A stretch of 64,000 nt of DNA from Bifidobacterium thermophilum DSM 20210 (GCA_000771265.1 JDUB01000011.1:1-64000); one strand, 5' to 3'. Shown: positions 49,239 to 57,867, counted from the stretch's first letter. Program-made: numbers and translations. Notes: a model not told the origin generated them from the sequence alone.

Positions 49239-50288
49239 TTACAGGTCGATCTTCTGGTAGATCGTGTCCGCCAGCTTGGTGGTGTCGTTGGTCTTAAGGA
49301 AGCCGATGTTCTTGAGCTGATCAGTGAAATACTGCACATCGCTCTTGATCGCCGCATCCTCGTTATCCTGGACCTTGTAGTCGTAGTCCTTGAACAGCTT
49401 GGTGGCGAGCGAGACATCGGTAATCGAGGAGTATTTCTTCTCGGCGATGATTTTCGCCGCCTGCTGCGGATGCGCCGCGATATAGTTGCGGGCCTTATTC
49501 AACGCGCGCAGGATGGCAGCCATCTCCTCGGGCTTCTCCTTGATGATCTTGTTCGAGCCGTACAGGAAGCAGCAGAAGTGCTTGGCGAAAGTCGGGTCGG
49601 AACCGAGGTCGAAGATGATGTCGACCGTGCCCTTCTGTTCCTCGACGGTAGGCAGCGGATCCCACAATGCCGCTGCATCGATATCGCCGTTCTGCAACGC
49701 CTGGAATTCCAAGCTCGAATCGTCATATGGCAGATAGGTCACATCACTGTTGTTCTTGTCGACGTTGAGACCCGCCTGGCCGAGCCACATATTCGCTGCC
49801 ATGTACGGGGTGCCACCGATTTCGTCGACACCGATTTTCTTGCCTTTCAGATCCTTCGCGGTCTTGATGCTGGACCCCTTCTTCACGGCAATCTTGATGC
49901 AGCCCTTATGCAGTGCGCCCACCACACTGGCGGACACGCCTTCCTCAATCGATGGGAAGAACTGGAAATCGCCGTTCGTGACCGGGAAGCGCCCGGAGTT
50001 CAGGCCGACCTTGCGGGTTTCCGCATCGGCGGTCACCAATTTCGCGTTGATGCCTTCGGCCTTGAAATACCCGAGTTCCAAGGCGATGGCGATCGGCGAG
50101 CTGCACAGCGAGCTCGACTTCGGGAACTCGATGGTCCCGTACTTGTACGTAGTGCTTATGGTTTTCGAGTCGCCGCTTGCCGACGACGACCCGGACGTCT
50201 TGACACTGCATGCGTCAAAGGCGAATACGGCGATCAACGTGCATAGGATCGCCGCGCCTTTGACGACGCGTCCGTGGATGTTCAACAT
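49239..50288 (-). CDS. NitT/TauT-type (NMT1/SsuA-like) substrate-binding lipoprotein
   Basis: A 349-residue exported binding protein. The signal ends at Cys27 in the unusual lipobox FDAC. The mature part follows COG0715: SPIAIALELGYFKAEGINAKL, the NGDFQFFPSIEEG pocket, DLKGKKIGVDEIGGTPY and AALWDPLPTVEEQ. HFCCFLYGS in the C-terminal lobe carries a Cys pair. The ligand may be a sulfonate, a sulfur compound or a pyrimidine; the promoter it shares with the gamma-synthase gene favours sulfur. CAAGGAGA precedes ATG 50288. It is the first gene of the importer operon. Confidence 0.88.
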   Translation of the reverse strand: MLNIHGRVVKGAAILCTLIAVFAFDACSVKTSGSSSASGDSKTISTTYKYGTIEFPKSSSLCSSPIAIALELGYFKAEGINAKLVTADAETRKVGLNSGRFPVTNGDFQFFPSIEEGVSASVVGALHKGCIKIAVKKGSSIKTAKDLKGKKIGVDEIGGTPYMAANMWLGQAGLNVDKNNSDVTYLPYDDSSLEFQALQNGDIDAAALWDPLPTVEEQKGTVDIIFDLGSDPTFAKHFCCFLYGSNKIIKEKPEEMAAILRALNKARNYIAAHPQQAAKIIAEKKYSSITDVSLATKLFKDYDYKVQDNEDAAIKSDVQYFTDQLKNIGFLKTNDTTKLADTIYQKIDL

Positions 50289-50354
50289 ATGTTCTCCTTG
50301 ATTCTCCGCTGCGGCAGATTCGGCTGTGATGGTGTGGCCGTTCCGCATTAGCCT

Positions 50355-50412
50355 CGAACCTAATCGCACGCCGTGTGTGAAAGCAAGGATGACGGCATAC
50401 AAGATGCTTATA
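50355..50412 (-). promoter_or_regulatory. Sulfur-type operator and promoter of the importer operon
   Basis: Read on the minus strand: TATAAGCATCTTGTATGCC (50412-50394), seven bases, TTGCTT, 18 bases, TAGGTT (-10, 50362-50357), then TTCG. The same layout with exact spacing occurs at 57080-57137 before the gamma-synthase gene. The box sits just upstream of -35, the position of an activator site. This gap also holds the divergent start of the MetY-like gene. Confidence 0.7.
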
Positions 50413-50629
50413 GGAAGTTCAAAAAGCGTTGCCGTCCGCGCGCAGACACCCCGCTATAGAGCCGGGTTATGGAATCGCACAACAAACGTGTTGAACCCGT
50501 AATATGCGTGTCTGCCGATTTGGCGCATACCGTTGAGGACAACTCTGCGACAGATCAGCTCGCAGCATCAAGCGCAACCGACCGGGCAAAGCATCCGATC
50601 GGCAAGGAGACCAAATTTAAGGAGACCGT

Positions 50630-52069
50630 ATGGGAAACATCAATGAAATCACCGATAATCCCACTTTGGCAGGCGACGGCGTCGCAGGCGGTGAGGGACG
50701 CGAAGAGAGTGAAGGAGATGAAGGATTCGCCACCCGGCAGCTGCATGCCGGCTATGACGCCCCTCGGCATCTGGATTCCAGTTCAGTGCCAATCTACGCA
50801 ACCGCGGGATACGACCTGCACAATGCAGCCCGCGGATCGCGTGCGGCCAACGGTTTGGAACCGGGCGCGCACCTGTACTCCAGGGTGGGCAACCCCACAC
50901 CGGAAGTCCTTGAGGGGCGTCTTGCCTCGCTGGACGGCGGGGTCGCCGCCGTAGCCTTCTCCTCCGGTATGGCGGCCATCAGTTCCACGATCCTCAATCT
51001 CGCCGACCACGGTGGACGAATCGTCTCAACCCGCGACCTGTACGGCGGCACCTTCGATTTCATCAACAATCTGCTCCCCGCGCTCGGTGTAGGAGTGGAT
51101 TATGTGGATACAGTCGATGACGAACAGCAGCTTGAAGCGGCAATCGGCCCCGACACCCGCCTTGTCTTCCTGGAAAGCGTGTCGAACCCGACCACGCGGA
51201 TTACCGATCTCGATCTGGTCGCCCGCGTCGCTCATCGGCACGGTGTCGCCGTCGTCGTGGACAACACCCTACCCACGCCATACCTGTTCAGACCAATCGA
51301 GCATGGCGCGGATATTGTCGTCTATTCCACCACGAAAGCAATCAATGGGCATGGCAATGCCGTAGGCGGTGCGGTAGTGGATGCTGGGAAACTCGACTAC
51401 GGGCCGGATAACCATGTCGATGACGAGGAACGCTTCCCCCAGGGAAGCGTGGAACCACGCTACCCGCAGTTCAACTCCTTCGTGCATAACATCAGCGATG
51501 AAGCGCACGGGCAGCGCCGAAGCTTCGTGGATGCCTACGGACGCAAGGCGTTCATCCAACGGCTACGGCTGAAATACCTGCGGCTGCTCGGTGCCGAGCC
51601 CGGCCCGTTCGAAAGCTATCTGACCTTGCAAGGCTTGGAAACGCTTGATGTCAGGCTCGACCGGGCGGTGTCAAACACCCTCACCATCGCACGTTTCCTT
51701 GATGCGCATCCGCACGTCACGCGCGTAGATTACGCCGGTTTGCCGAACTCACCCGACCATGCGCTCGCGGAACGTGATTATCCGCGCGGCGTCGGTACAG
51801 TGCTCGCCTTCACACTCGAAGGTGGTGTCGAACAGGCGAACGCATTTATTGACGCGACGCAGGTGTTCACGTATCTGACAAATATCGGGGATTCCAAGTC
51901 GTTGATTGTCGATCCTGCGCGAACCACCCACCGCGAGTTCAACGCGGATCAACAGCGCGCCATCGGTGTGGAACCAACCACAATCCGCCTGTCCATCGGA
52001 TTGGAAGACTCCCGAGATCTCATCGCCGACCTGGAACGTGGATTCCGGGCGGCGTATGGGCAGGCGTGA
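50630..52069 (+). CDS. O-acetylhomoserine sulfhydrylase-like PLP enzyme (MetY type)
   Basis: A 479-residue Cys/Met-metabolism PLP enzyme. It has FATRQLHAGYDAP, YSRVGNPTPEVLEGRLASLDGG, AFSSGMAAISS, VVVDNTLPTPYLFRPIEHGADIV, and YSTTKAINGHG with PLP Lys236. The long chain and the FNSFVHNISD insertion match MetY-type O-acetyl-homoserine sulfhydrylases, which make homocysteine from sulfide (or methionine from methanethiol), rather than the ~390-residue gamma-synthases. A ~30-residue acidic N-terminus precedes the core. AAGGAG sets ATG 50630. It is divergent from the importer operon. Confidence 0.87.
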   Translation: MGNINEITDNPTLAGDGVAGGEGREESEGDEGFATRQLHAGYDAPRHLDSSSVPIYATAGYDLHNAARGSRAANGLEPGAHLYSRVGNPTPEVLEGRLASLDGGVAAVAFSSGMAAISSTILNLADHGGRIVSTRDLYGGTFDFINNLLPALGVGVDYVDTVDDEQQLEAAIGPDTRLVFLESVSNPTTRITDLDLVARVAHRHGVAVVVDNTLPTPYLFRPIEHGADIVVYSTTKAINGHGNAVGGAVVDAGKLDYGPDNHVDDEERFPQGSVEPRYPQFNSFVHNISDEAHGQRRSFVDAYGRKAFIQRLRLKYLRLLGAEPGPFESYLTLQGLETLDVRLDRAVSNTLTIARFLDAHPHVTRVDYAGLPNSPDHALAERDYPRGVGTVLAFTLEGGVEQANAFIDATQVFTYLTNIGDSKSLIVDPARTTHREFNADQQRAIGVEPTTIRLSIGLEDSRDLIADLERGFRAAYGQA

Positions 52070-52278
52070 CGTCTCGACAGGGCTTGGGTCGGCCGGCGGG
52101 AAGGTCTGTGAATTCCGTACTGTCCCGCCGGCGGGAGTCTTCTTACCTGCCAATACGCGATTGTGAGTCAACAGCTCATCTTTCAATTCAATGATCCGCT
52201 CATTCACCAATACATCAGTACACATTCAACCAATATGTCAACCATCCAATAATCCATCAACAACAAGGAGAGAGAACC

Positions 52279-53031
52279 ATGAGCACAACCGAACCACAGG
52301 AAGACCTGTACGCCGGCTATGACACCGTCCTCGACGACACGCAACGACTGCGCCCCAACATCTACGAATCCCGGCTGCGACTACTGCACAAAGCCCTGAC
52401 CACCACGCCCGACGGCGAGGACGCCGACCCTGGGGCCATCCTGTCCATCGGCGTGGGCAGCGGGATCTTCGAAACCCTGCTCGCCGAACGCTATGGCATT
52501 CGCGTCAGACAAGCTATTGAACCATCACCTGCGCTCGGGGCGCAGGCACGCGCGAAAGGCCTCGACATCGTCGCCACGACCGCACAGGAATTCGATTACA
52601 GTCAAGCGCCGTACGACACCATCGTGTACAACGGCTCATCATTCGGATTCATCCCAGATGATGAGATCATCCCCACATTCCGGCGCAATCGCGAAGCACT
52701 CGCGCCGAATGGGCGGATTGTGCTTACCGATGTGCCAGCGGAATCGGCGCTCGGCATCGTGCTGCGTCTGCGTCAGGCCGCAGGATTGGACGATTCGCTC
52801 GTCAAGCCGTTGCTGGAGGGCACAGCATTCTTCAATGTGGACACGCATATCTACAAGCCATACTGGCATGAAATCCCCTGGTATGACAAGGCTCTGCGCG
52901 CGGCTGGATTCTCCCGCATATCCCACTGGCAGACATTGCTGGAGAACCTGCCGTACCACAATGATGAACCACATGATCCGGTACCCGGTTATCAGAGCGG
53001 CAACTATGTCGCTATTATCGCCGAGGCATGA
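52279..53031 (+). CDS. Class I SAM-dependent methyltransferase
   Basis: The 250-residue protein has the SAM-binding motif I AILSIGVGSGIFETLLAERYG (near 53-73), an acidic end of strand 2 (AIEPSPALG), and motif IV-like PYDTIVYNGSSFGFIPD. I do not recognise the acceptor. It stands immediately upstream of a SAM synthetase, so it may use or recycle SAM. GGAGAGAG precedes the ATG after a G-poor leader. Confidence 0.8.
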   Translation: MSTTEPQEDLYAGYDTVLDDTQRLRPNIYESRLRLLHKALTTTPDGEDADPGAILSIGVGSGIFETLLAERYGIRVRQAIEPSPALGAQARAKGLDIVATTAQEFDYSQAPYDTIVYNGSSFGFIPDDEIIPTFRRNREALAPNGRIVLTDVPAESALGIVLRLRQAAGLDDSLVKPLLEGTAFFNVDTHIYKPYWHEIPWYDKALRAAGFSRISHWQTLLENLPYHNDEPHDPVPGYQSGNYVAIIAEA

Positions 53032-53205
53032 GCCGGGCGCAACGACACTCAATCGGAACTGAGCAATATTCCTGCTTTGACGTGGCAGCACACACGACAA
53101 TTCCATCCACTATCCATTCAACATCGCCATCCAACATCACCATCCATCAATCGGCATACCGGGACCCAGAAGTCCCGCAGTCAATCCAATGAAAGGAACC
53201 CATCC

Positions 53206-54393
53206 ATGGCACGATTCTTCTCCTCGGAAGCAGTGACCGAAGGCCACCCAGACAAAGTCTGCGACATCATCTCCGATTCCATCCTCGATGCATATCTCAC
53301 GCTGGACCCGGATTCCCGTGTCGCCGTCGAAACCACCGCAAAAGACGGGCTCGTCGTCGTCGAAGGCGAAGTAAGCGTCCCGCGCGTCCTCGACCATGTG
53401 GCCATCGTGCGCCAGGCACTGCACGATATCGGCTACACCACAGCGGAATCCGGCATTGACCCGGATGGTTGCGGCATCATCAACAACATCCGGCCACGCG
53501 TGTTCGACAATCCGCAAGGCGACTACGGTGACACCGACAAAATCGCTGACAAGGAAACCGCATACGACACCTTCGGCGGCGACCAAGGCATCATGATCGG
53601 GTACGCGAACGATGATACGGACGCGCTCATGCCACTGCCCGCATACGCGTCCAACCGAATCGCCGAACGGCTCGCGTGGGTGCGTAAGAACGGCGTTATT
53701 CCTCAGCTCAGGCCGGACGGCAAAGTGCTCGTCACCGTGGAATACACCGACGATCTGCGACCGGTCGCCTTCCGGCATGTGCTGATTTCGACCCAGCATT
53801 CGCCTGAGATCTCTGTAGAAGAGGTGCGCCGCCAAGTGCGCGAACAGGTACTCGACCCCGTGCTCAAAACCTTCCCGAATATCGCGGCGGATGACATCGA
53901 CGTCGTCATCAACGCCTCGCCGTTCCACACCGGCGGGCCGAAAGCCGATTCGGGACTGACTGGGCGCAAAATCATCGTGGATACGTACGGCGGGTTCGCC
54001 GCTCACGGCGGCGGCGCGTTCTCCGGCAAGGACCCGCGCAAGCCCGACCGTTCCGCGGCATACGCGGCACGCTGGGTGGCCAAAACCATCGTGGCCGCAG
54101 GACTTGCGCGGCGCGTGCAGGTTTCGCTCGGATACTTCCGCAATGTCGCCGCTCCGGTCAACATCGACGTGGAAACTTACGGAACCGAGACCGTTGCGCG
54201 CGAAGCGATCCAGAAGGCTGTGGAGCAGGTGTTCGATTTGCGTCAGCTCGCCATCATCGACGAGCTGAACCTGCGCCGACCAATCTACCGTAAAACCGCA
54301 GCATACGGGCATTTCGGTCGGACTGGCGAGGAATTCACCTGGGAACGCACCGATAAGGCGGACGCGCTGCGGGATGCCGTGCTGGCGAAGTAG
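53206..54393 (+). CDS. metK: S-adenosylmethionine synthetase MetK
   Basis: MetK makes SAM from methionine and ATP. The 395-residue protein has SSEAVTEGHPDKVCD (ATP and metal residues), GGDQGIMIGYA, GLTGRKIIVDTYGGFAAHGGG and FSGKDPRKPDRSAAYAARWV, all catalytic blocks. One normally strict loop differs: most MetK read INPTGRFVxGGPxGDAGLTG, here INASPFHTGGPKADSG, and the C-terminal third is divergent, so this may be a second MetK. GAAAGGAA sets ATG 53206 after a G-poor leader. It follows the methyltransferase by 174 bases. Confidence 0.93.
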   Translation: MARFFSSEAVTEGHPDKVCDIISDSILDAYLTLDPDSRVAVETTAKDGLVVVEGEVSVPRVLDHVAIVRQALHDIGYTTAESGIDPDGCGIINNIRPRVFDNPQGDYGDTDKIADKETAYDTFGGDQGIMIGYANDDTDALMPLPAYASNRIAERLAWVRKNGVIPQLRPDGKVLVTVEYTDDLRPVAFRHVLISTQHSPEISVEEVRRQVREQVLDPVLKTFPNIAADDIDVVINASPFHTGGPKADSGLTGRKIIVDTYGGFAAHGGGAFSGKDPRKPDRSAAYAARWVAKTIVAAGLARRVQVSLGYFRNVAAPVNIDVETYGTETVAREAIQKAVEQVFDLRQLAIIDELNLRRPIYRKTAAYGHFGRTGEEFTWERTDKADALRDAVLAK

Positions 54394-54408
54394 GCGGGAG
54401 TAGATGAT

Positions 54409-54495
54409 AGCAAGCACCGTGTCATGCGCACATCCGTTGCAGAGGCCAGAACCACTGTAGTAGTGAATGTGTGCATGACACGGCGCCGGTTGCTA
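54409..54495. repeat. Large hairpin after metK
   Basis: The 17-nt arm 54417-54433 (CCGTGTCATGCGCACAT) pairs with 54467-54483 with one G-T mismatch, extended by TAGCAA (54409-54414) and TTGCTA (54490-54495). The apex holds CACT-GTAGT-AGTG. It lies 16 bases after the metK stop. Confidence 0.7.
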
Positions 54496-54508
54496 TAGCT
54501 GCGTGATG

Positions 54509-54566
54509 ATGTTCCCGGAATGATTGGATACTTGGGATCCGACCGTTCCGGGAGCATTGCTTTGTT
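54509..54566 (+). terminator. Terminator of metK
   Basis: ATG-T-TCCCGGAA (54509-54520) pairs with TTCCGGGA-G-CAT (54546-54557), followed by TGCTTTGTT. A second GC stem with a TCTTTTT tail sits at about 54609-54636. Confidence 0.6.
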
Positions 54567-54642
54567 AGCTGAGGTGACCGGCATTCTGGGACGATTGACC
54601 GATTCTATGACCTAGGCGTGGCGCGCAGGTCTTTTTAGGTCG

Positions 54643-54711
54643 TTGCCCTTGACCCAAACCGTACAACGATGGTCGATATCGGATTCAGGGCAAGAGCATG
54701 TGTTGTACGGT
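54643..54711. other. Interleaved inverted repeats (possible pseudoknot)
   Basis: TTGCCCT (54643-54649) can pair with AGGGCAA (54687-54693), and ACCGTACAAC (54658-54667) with GTTGTACGGT (54702-54711). The two stems interleave, as in an H-type pseudoknot, with equal 15-base offsets. Confidence 0.5.
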
Positions 54712-54807
54712 CTGCCTATTCAAGAACAGAGGCGCTCCGTAGTATTCCGTGATATTCCAATCAACGCGAATATATCCTTCCACGCTGATTGCTGGACGCG
54801 CTGACGG

Positions 54808-55463
54808 GTCTGAATCGGGAATTGGGCGACGAAATCCGATTCAGTTCACAACACGGTACGCAACGACTCGCCCAGCCTATCAGGAGGGTTTAGAATTCCG
54901 CCAATGTACGTCATATCATGCGTGCGTCCGGACACTGTTGTCGTCTGTCACGCGGACCGAACCGGAAATTGGACACCGGAATCGGATCTAGTCCAATAAG
55001 CGGCGGTGGAATTGGCTGCACACCCGGTAGCTGGAATCATGGAAACCTTGGTACTCCGCCATTTTCATACAGATGCAGGTGTATATCGTCTGCCGCGGAT
55101 GCTCCTGTTATGCACCAAATCGGAGATTGGGCTACGGAATCGCATTCAGCCCAATGGATTACACCGGAACCGGCGTGCGACCAAGCGCCCCGAATTCCGT
55201 ATGCCTTGGCAATCGGCCATTTTCACACACATGCGGGTTTATTCCGTTTTCCGCGGATGCTCCTGTTATGGACCAAATCGGAAATTACAGCGCCGGATTG
55301 GATTTGGTCTGTGCCTAGTACCAGCGGTGAGTTGGAAGGCAACTCTCTCTCGGTTTCTGGAACCGATAAATTCCGCCATTGCTGGTGTCGCACGAGCATT
55401 GCATATCCACTACGCTGCCGCTTGCTCGGACTGAATCGGAAATCAAGCGCGAAAGTCCGATTA
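54808..55463. repeat. Family F: five more 41-bp units
   Basis: Units lie at 54808-54847, 54954-54994, 55112-55152, 55270-55310 and 55428-55463, spaced 146-158 bp. Each starts with a form of GGACCAAATCGGAAATT and ends with a form of CGGATTCAGTCC. A longer direct repeat, CCATTTTCA through GCTCCTGTTATG, precedes the third and fourth. The 54.4-55.7 kb stretch has no gene I can support. Confidence 0.8.
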
Positions 55464-55706
55464 GGCAACGTGCAATACGATGCGTGCGATTGTCTGTCTT
55501 TCAGAAACCGTTGGCTTCCAGCGCAGACAGCACCGCACGAGTTGCACAATGATGCCGGATTCCGTTCATGAAATCACAAGTTTTTCGGCGGAGGCAACCC
55601 GGCCGACAGAACAGCAATCGGCCTGGCGGCAGATGGTAATGTACCATGCGTCACCAGGCAGATCTGATGTCCGGCTGATTCTGGGCGTTTCCCTATTCCG
55701 CCCAGC

Positions 55707-56924
55707 CTACCGCGCCACCTGCACGAACTGAGGCTGTGCCGCCTTCGCCGCGACCGCAAACGCCTGGTCGAGGTCCTCGATAAGGTCGTTCACGTCTTCG
55801 ATGCCGATGGACAGGCGGATGAGCTCGTCGGTGATGCCGACTTTGAGGCGCTCCTCGCGTGGTAGTTCGAAATGCGTCATGCGACACGGCAGTTCGGCGA
55901 GGCTTTCGACCGCTCCGAGGCTGACGGCGAGCCGGAACAGGTGCAGGTTGTCGAGGATTTCCGCCGGGTCGATGCCTTTGACGACTTCGAAGCTGAGCAC
56001 GCCGCCGAAGCCTTTGAGCCCCTTCTCGGTGTCGCCGGGCTGGCGACCGCCTTCGACGCCCGGATAGTGGACGGTCGCGACGAGCGGGTTCTCCAGCAGC
56101 CAGTTCGCGATGGCGACGGCGTTGCTCTGCTGGCGTTCGATGCGCAGGCCGAGCGTCTGGATACCACGACGCACTGAGTCGGATTCAGCCGGCGGTAGGA
56201 TGCCTCCCAGCCGGTTCTGCGCATAGTACACACGCTCGCCCAGCTTGTCGTCACGCACGACGGCGAGACCGGCGATGACATCCGAATGCCCTGCCAGATA
56301 CTTGGTCGCCGAATGCAGGACGATATCCGCCCCCAGATCCAGCGGCTGCTGCAGATACGGGGTCACGAAGGTGTTGTCCACAATCACGATGGCACCGTAC
56401 TTGTGGGCGATGCGCGCGATTGCGGCGACATCGTTGACTTGCAGCAGCGGGTTGGTCAGGGTTTCGAAGTAGACGGCCTTGGCGGGTTCACTGGCACCGT
56501 CCTCGTCACCGGCGACGCCGACGCCGCTGATCGCCGCCTCGAGCGCCTCGTAATCATTGGTGTCCACGGGCTGGCTGACCAATCCCCAACGGGTGAAATG
56601 CTCGTTGAACTGCGAGTAGGTGCCGCCGTAAACGTTGCTGCCGACGACGATCCGGTCGCCCGGCTTGAAAATCGAAAGAACCGCGTGGATGGCGGCGAGC
56701 CCGGACGCGAACGCGAAACCGCGAGTGCCGTGTTCGAGCTGCGCAATCTGGCGCTCAAGGAAGTCACGGGTCGGGTTGCCGCTGCGCGCGTAATCCCAGC
56801 GGGGCATGGACTCGACCGATTCGAAAGCATACGTGGATGAGTTGTAGATAGGCGGATTCACGGCTCCGGTCGTGTTATCGTTCACCGGCAGTCCGTGGAC
56901 CAGCTGAGTGTTGAACCTCGTCAT
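55707..56924 (-). CDS. Cystathionine gamma-synthase/lyase
   Basis: A 405-residue transsulfuration PLP enzyme. It has FNTQLVHG, YARSGNPTRDFLERQIAQLEHG, AFASGLAAIHAV, VIVDNTFVTPYLQQPLDLGADIV, HSATKYLAGHSD with PLP Lys208, and SLGAVESLAELPCRMTH. Gamma-synthase and gamma-lyase activities cannot be separated by eye. A small insertion (residues ~135-148, Gly/Asp/Ala-rich) is unusual. GGGGGT precedes ATG 56924. Its leader contains a 60-nt stretch with only A and C, and its promoter matches the importer's. Confidence 0.9.
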   Translation of the reverse strand: MTRFNTQLVHGLPVNDNTTGAVNPPIYNSSTYAFESVESMPRWDYARSGNPTRDFLERQIAQLEHGTRGFAFASGLAAIHAVLSIFKPGDRIVVGSNVYGGTYSQFNEHFTRWGLVSQPVDTNDYEALEAAISGVGVAGDEDGASEPAKAVYFETLTNPLLQVNDVAAIARIAHKYGAIVIVDNTFVTPYLQQPLDLGADIVLHSATKYLAGHSDVIAGLAVVRDDKLGERVYYAQNRLGGILPPAESDSVRRGIQTLGLRIERQQSNAVAIANWLLENPLVATVHYPGVEGGRQPGDTEKGLKGFGGVLSFEVVKGIDPAEILDNLHLFRLAVSLGAVESLAELPCRMTHFELPREERLKVGITDELIRLSIGIEDVNDLIEDLDQAFAVAAKAAQPQFVQVAR

Positions 56925-56973
56925 AGTGCACCCCCTAAGTAGTGTCGCAAGCGCCGCGGGTGGGCCGGGCGGA

Positions 56974-57033
56974 TGGTTGGTTTGGTTGTTGGGTTGTTGT
57001 TTGGTTTGGTTTTTGTTGTGTTGTTGTGTTGTG
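56974..57033 (-). other. 60-nt A/C-only leader segment of the gamma-synthase mRNA
   Basis: The plus strand from 56974 to 57033 contains only G and T, so the minus-strand mRNA here is only A and C, mostly CAA and ACC steps. It lies 50-110 nt upstream of ATG 56924 within the predicted leader and must be unstructured. Confidence 0.7.
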
Positions 57034-57079
57034 CTTGTCGTGTTGCCGGCGGCGGGACCTTTCGGCCTCGCGTTGGTTA

Positions 57080-57137
57080 CGAACCTAATCCCGCAAGGCT
57101 CGCAGATACAAGCCGCAAGGCATACGGGATACTTATA
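57080..57137 (-). promoter_or_regulatory. Sulfur-type operator and promoter of the gamma-synthase gene
   Basis: Read on the minus strand: TATAAGTATCCCGTATGCC (57137-57119), seven bases, TTGTAT, 18 bases, TAGGTT (57087-57082), then TTCG. The box differs from the importer copy at only 3 of 19 positions, with all spacings equal. The leader to ATG 56924 is about 150 nt. Confidence 0.7.
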
Positions 57138-57419
57138 TGCGGCTAACAACCGTTGCGGCGATTGGGGTTTTGCCGCTTGACGGGCGGAGTCCGGCGAGCG
57201 CGACACGCGGGAGGCGAGTGGCGATTCACCACGAGAAGACAGTGCTGCGACATGCGGGCGGCGGGCGCGACACAAGGGGGGGCAGCGTGCACGACACGCA
57301 GGCAGCGGGCGCCGCGGAGCGAGGGAGCGACGCTGCAGCCGAAGGACAATCGGGGACAATCGGCACCGGTGATGGCGGGTCTGTTTGGGCACAGCACACA
57401 ACTACTGGGTGCGCACTGA

Positions 57420-57600
57420 CTGCGCATGCGCCGACATACACAACTCACCACATCACCGCTAAACCATCAGACTCCCGGGATGAAAACAGTGATTACGTAC
57501 GCCTCAGCATACGAAACTCACCACACCGTCATTGAATTGCTTGACCACCCGATGATATTTACCGATTGCGCATGCCCCGACATACACAATTCGTCATGCT
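57420..57600. repeat. Degenerate direct repeats with CGACATACACAA
   Basis: GCGCATGCGCCGACATACAC near 57423 recurs as GCGCATGCCCCGACATACAC near 57567, about 144 bp apart; a weaker copy (CATACGAAACTCACCACAC) lies near 57507. No gene is supported in 57140-57660. Confidence 0.5.
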
Positions 57601-57664
57601 TCGGCTCACTGGATGGCGTCATCTCCAGTGCATTCAGCGAAGGGACATATTGATGCGGTTCATC

Positions 57665-57835
57665 GTGTGAGTCAATCCTCACACAACGGGCCCCTGACCA
57701 GCTCAATCAGCTGATTCCGACCAACGGACCGGTCAGTATGTGAGCCGATCCTCACAAACCCGCACCTCCAGCCGCCGAATCCGGCGACACCAGCCTCCTG
57801 ACCAGTCACTGTGCGAGCAAATCCTCACACAACGG
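57665..57835. repeat. Family D: three ~73-bp tandem units with TGTGAG hairpins
   Basis: Hairpins TGTGAG-N5-CCTCACA occur at 57665-57688, 57739-57760 and 57810-57835. Between them CTGACCAG or its inverse recurs, giving a tandem period near 73 bp. They lie just past the glycerate kinase stop. Confidence 0.75.
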
Positions 57836-57867
57836 CACCTCACAGCGAAGGAGCCCGCAGCGAGCCC

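Noticed and set aside
49239-50288. Firm call of SsuA (sulfonate) or ThiY
   Set aside because: The fold is shared by many ligands; residues seen do not decide, so only the family is named.
50413-50629. SAM riboswitch before the MetY-like gene
   Set aside because: No SAM-I, SAM-II or SAM-IV core sequence or four-way junction pattern was found.
53137-54417. 426-codon minus-strand frame opposite metK
   Set aside because: Shadow of metK; no family resemblance.
54808-55463. CRISPR array
   Set aside because: Units are degenerate and spaced ~150 bp apart with related, not unique, sequence between them.
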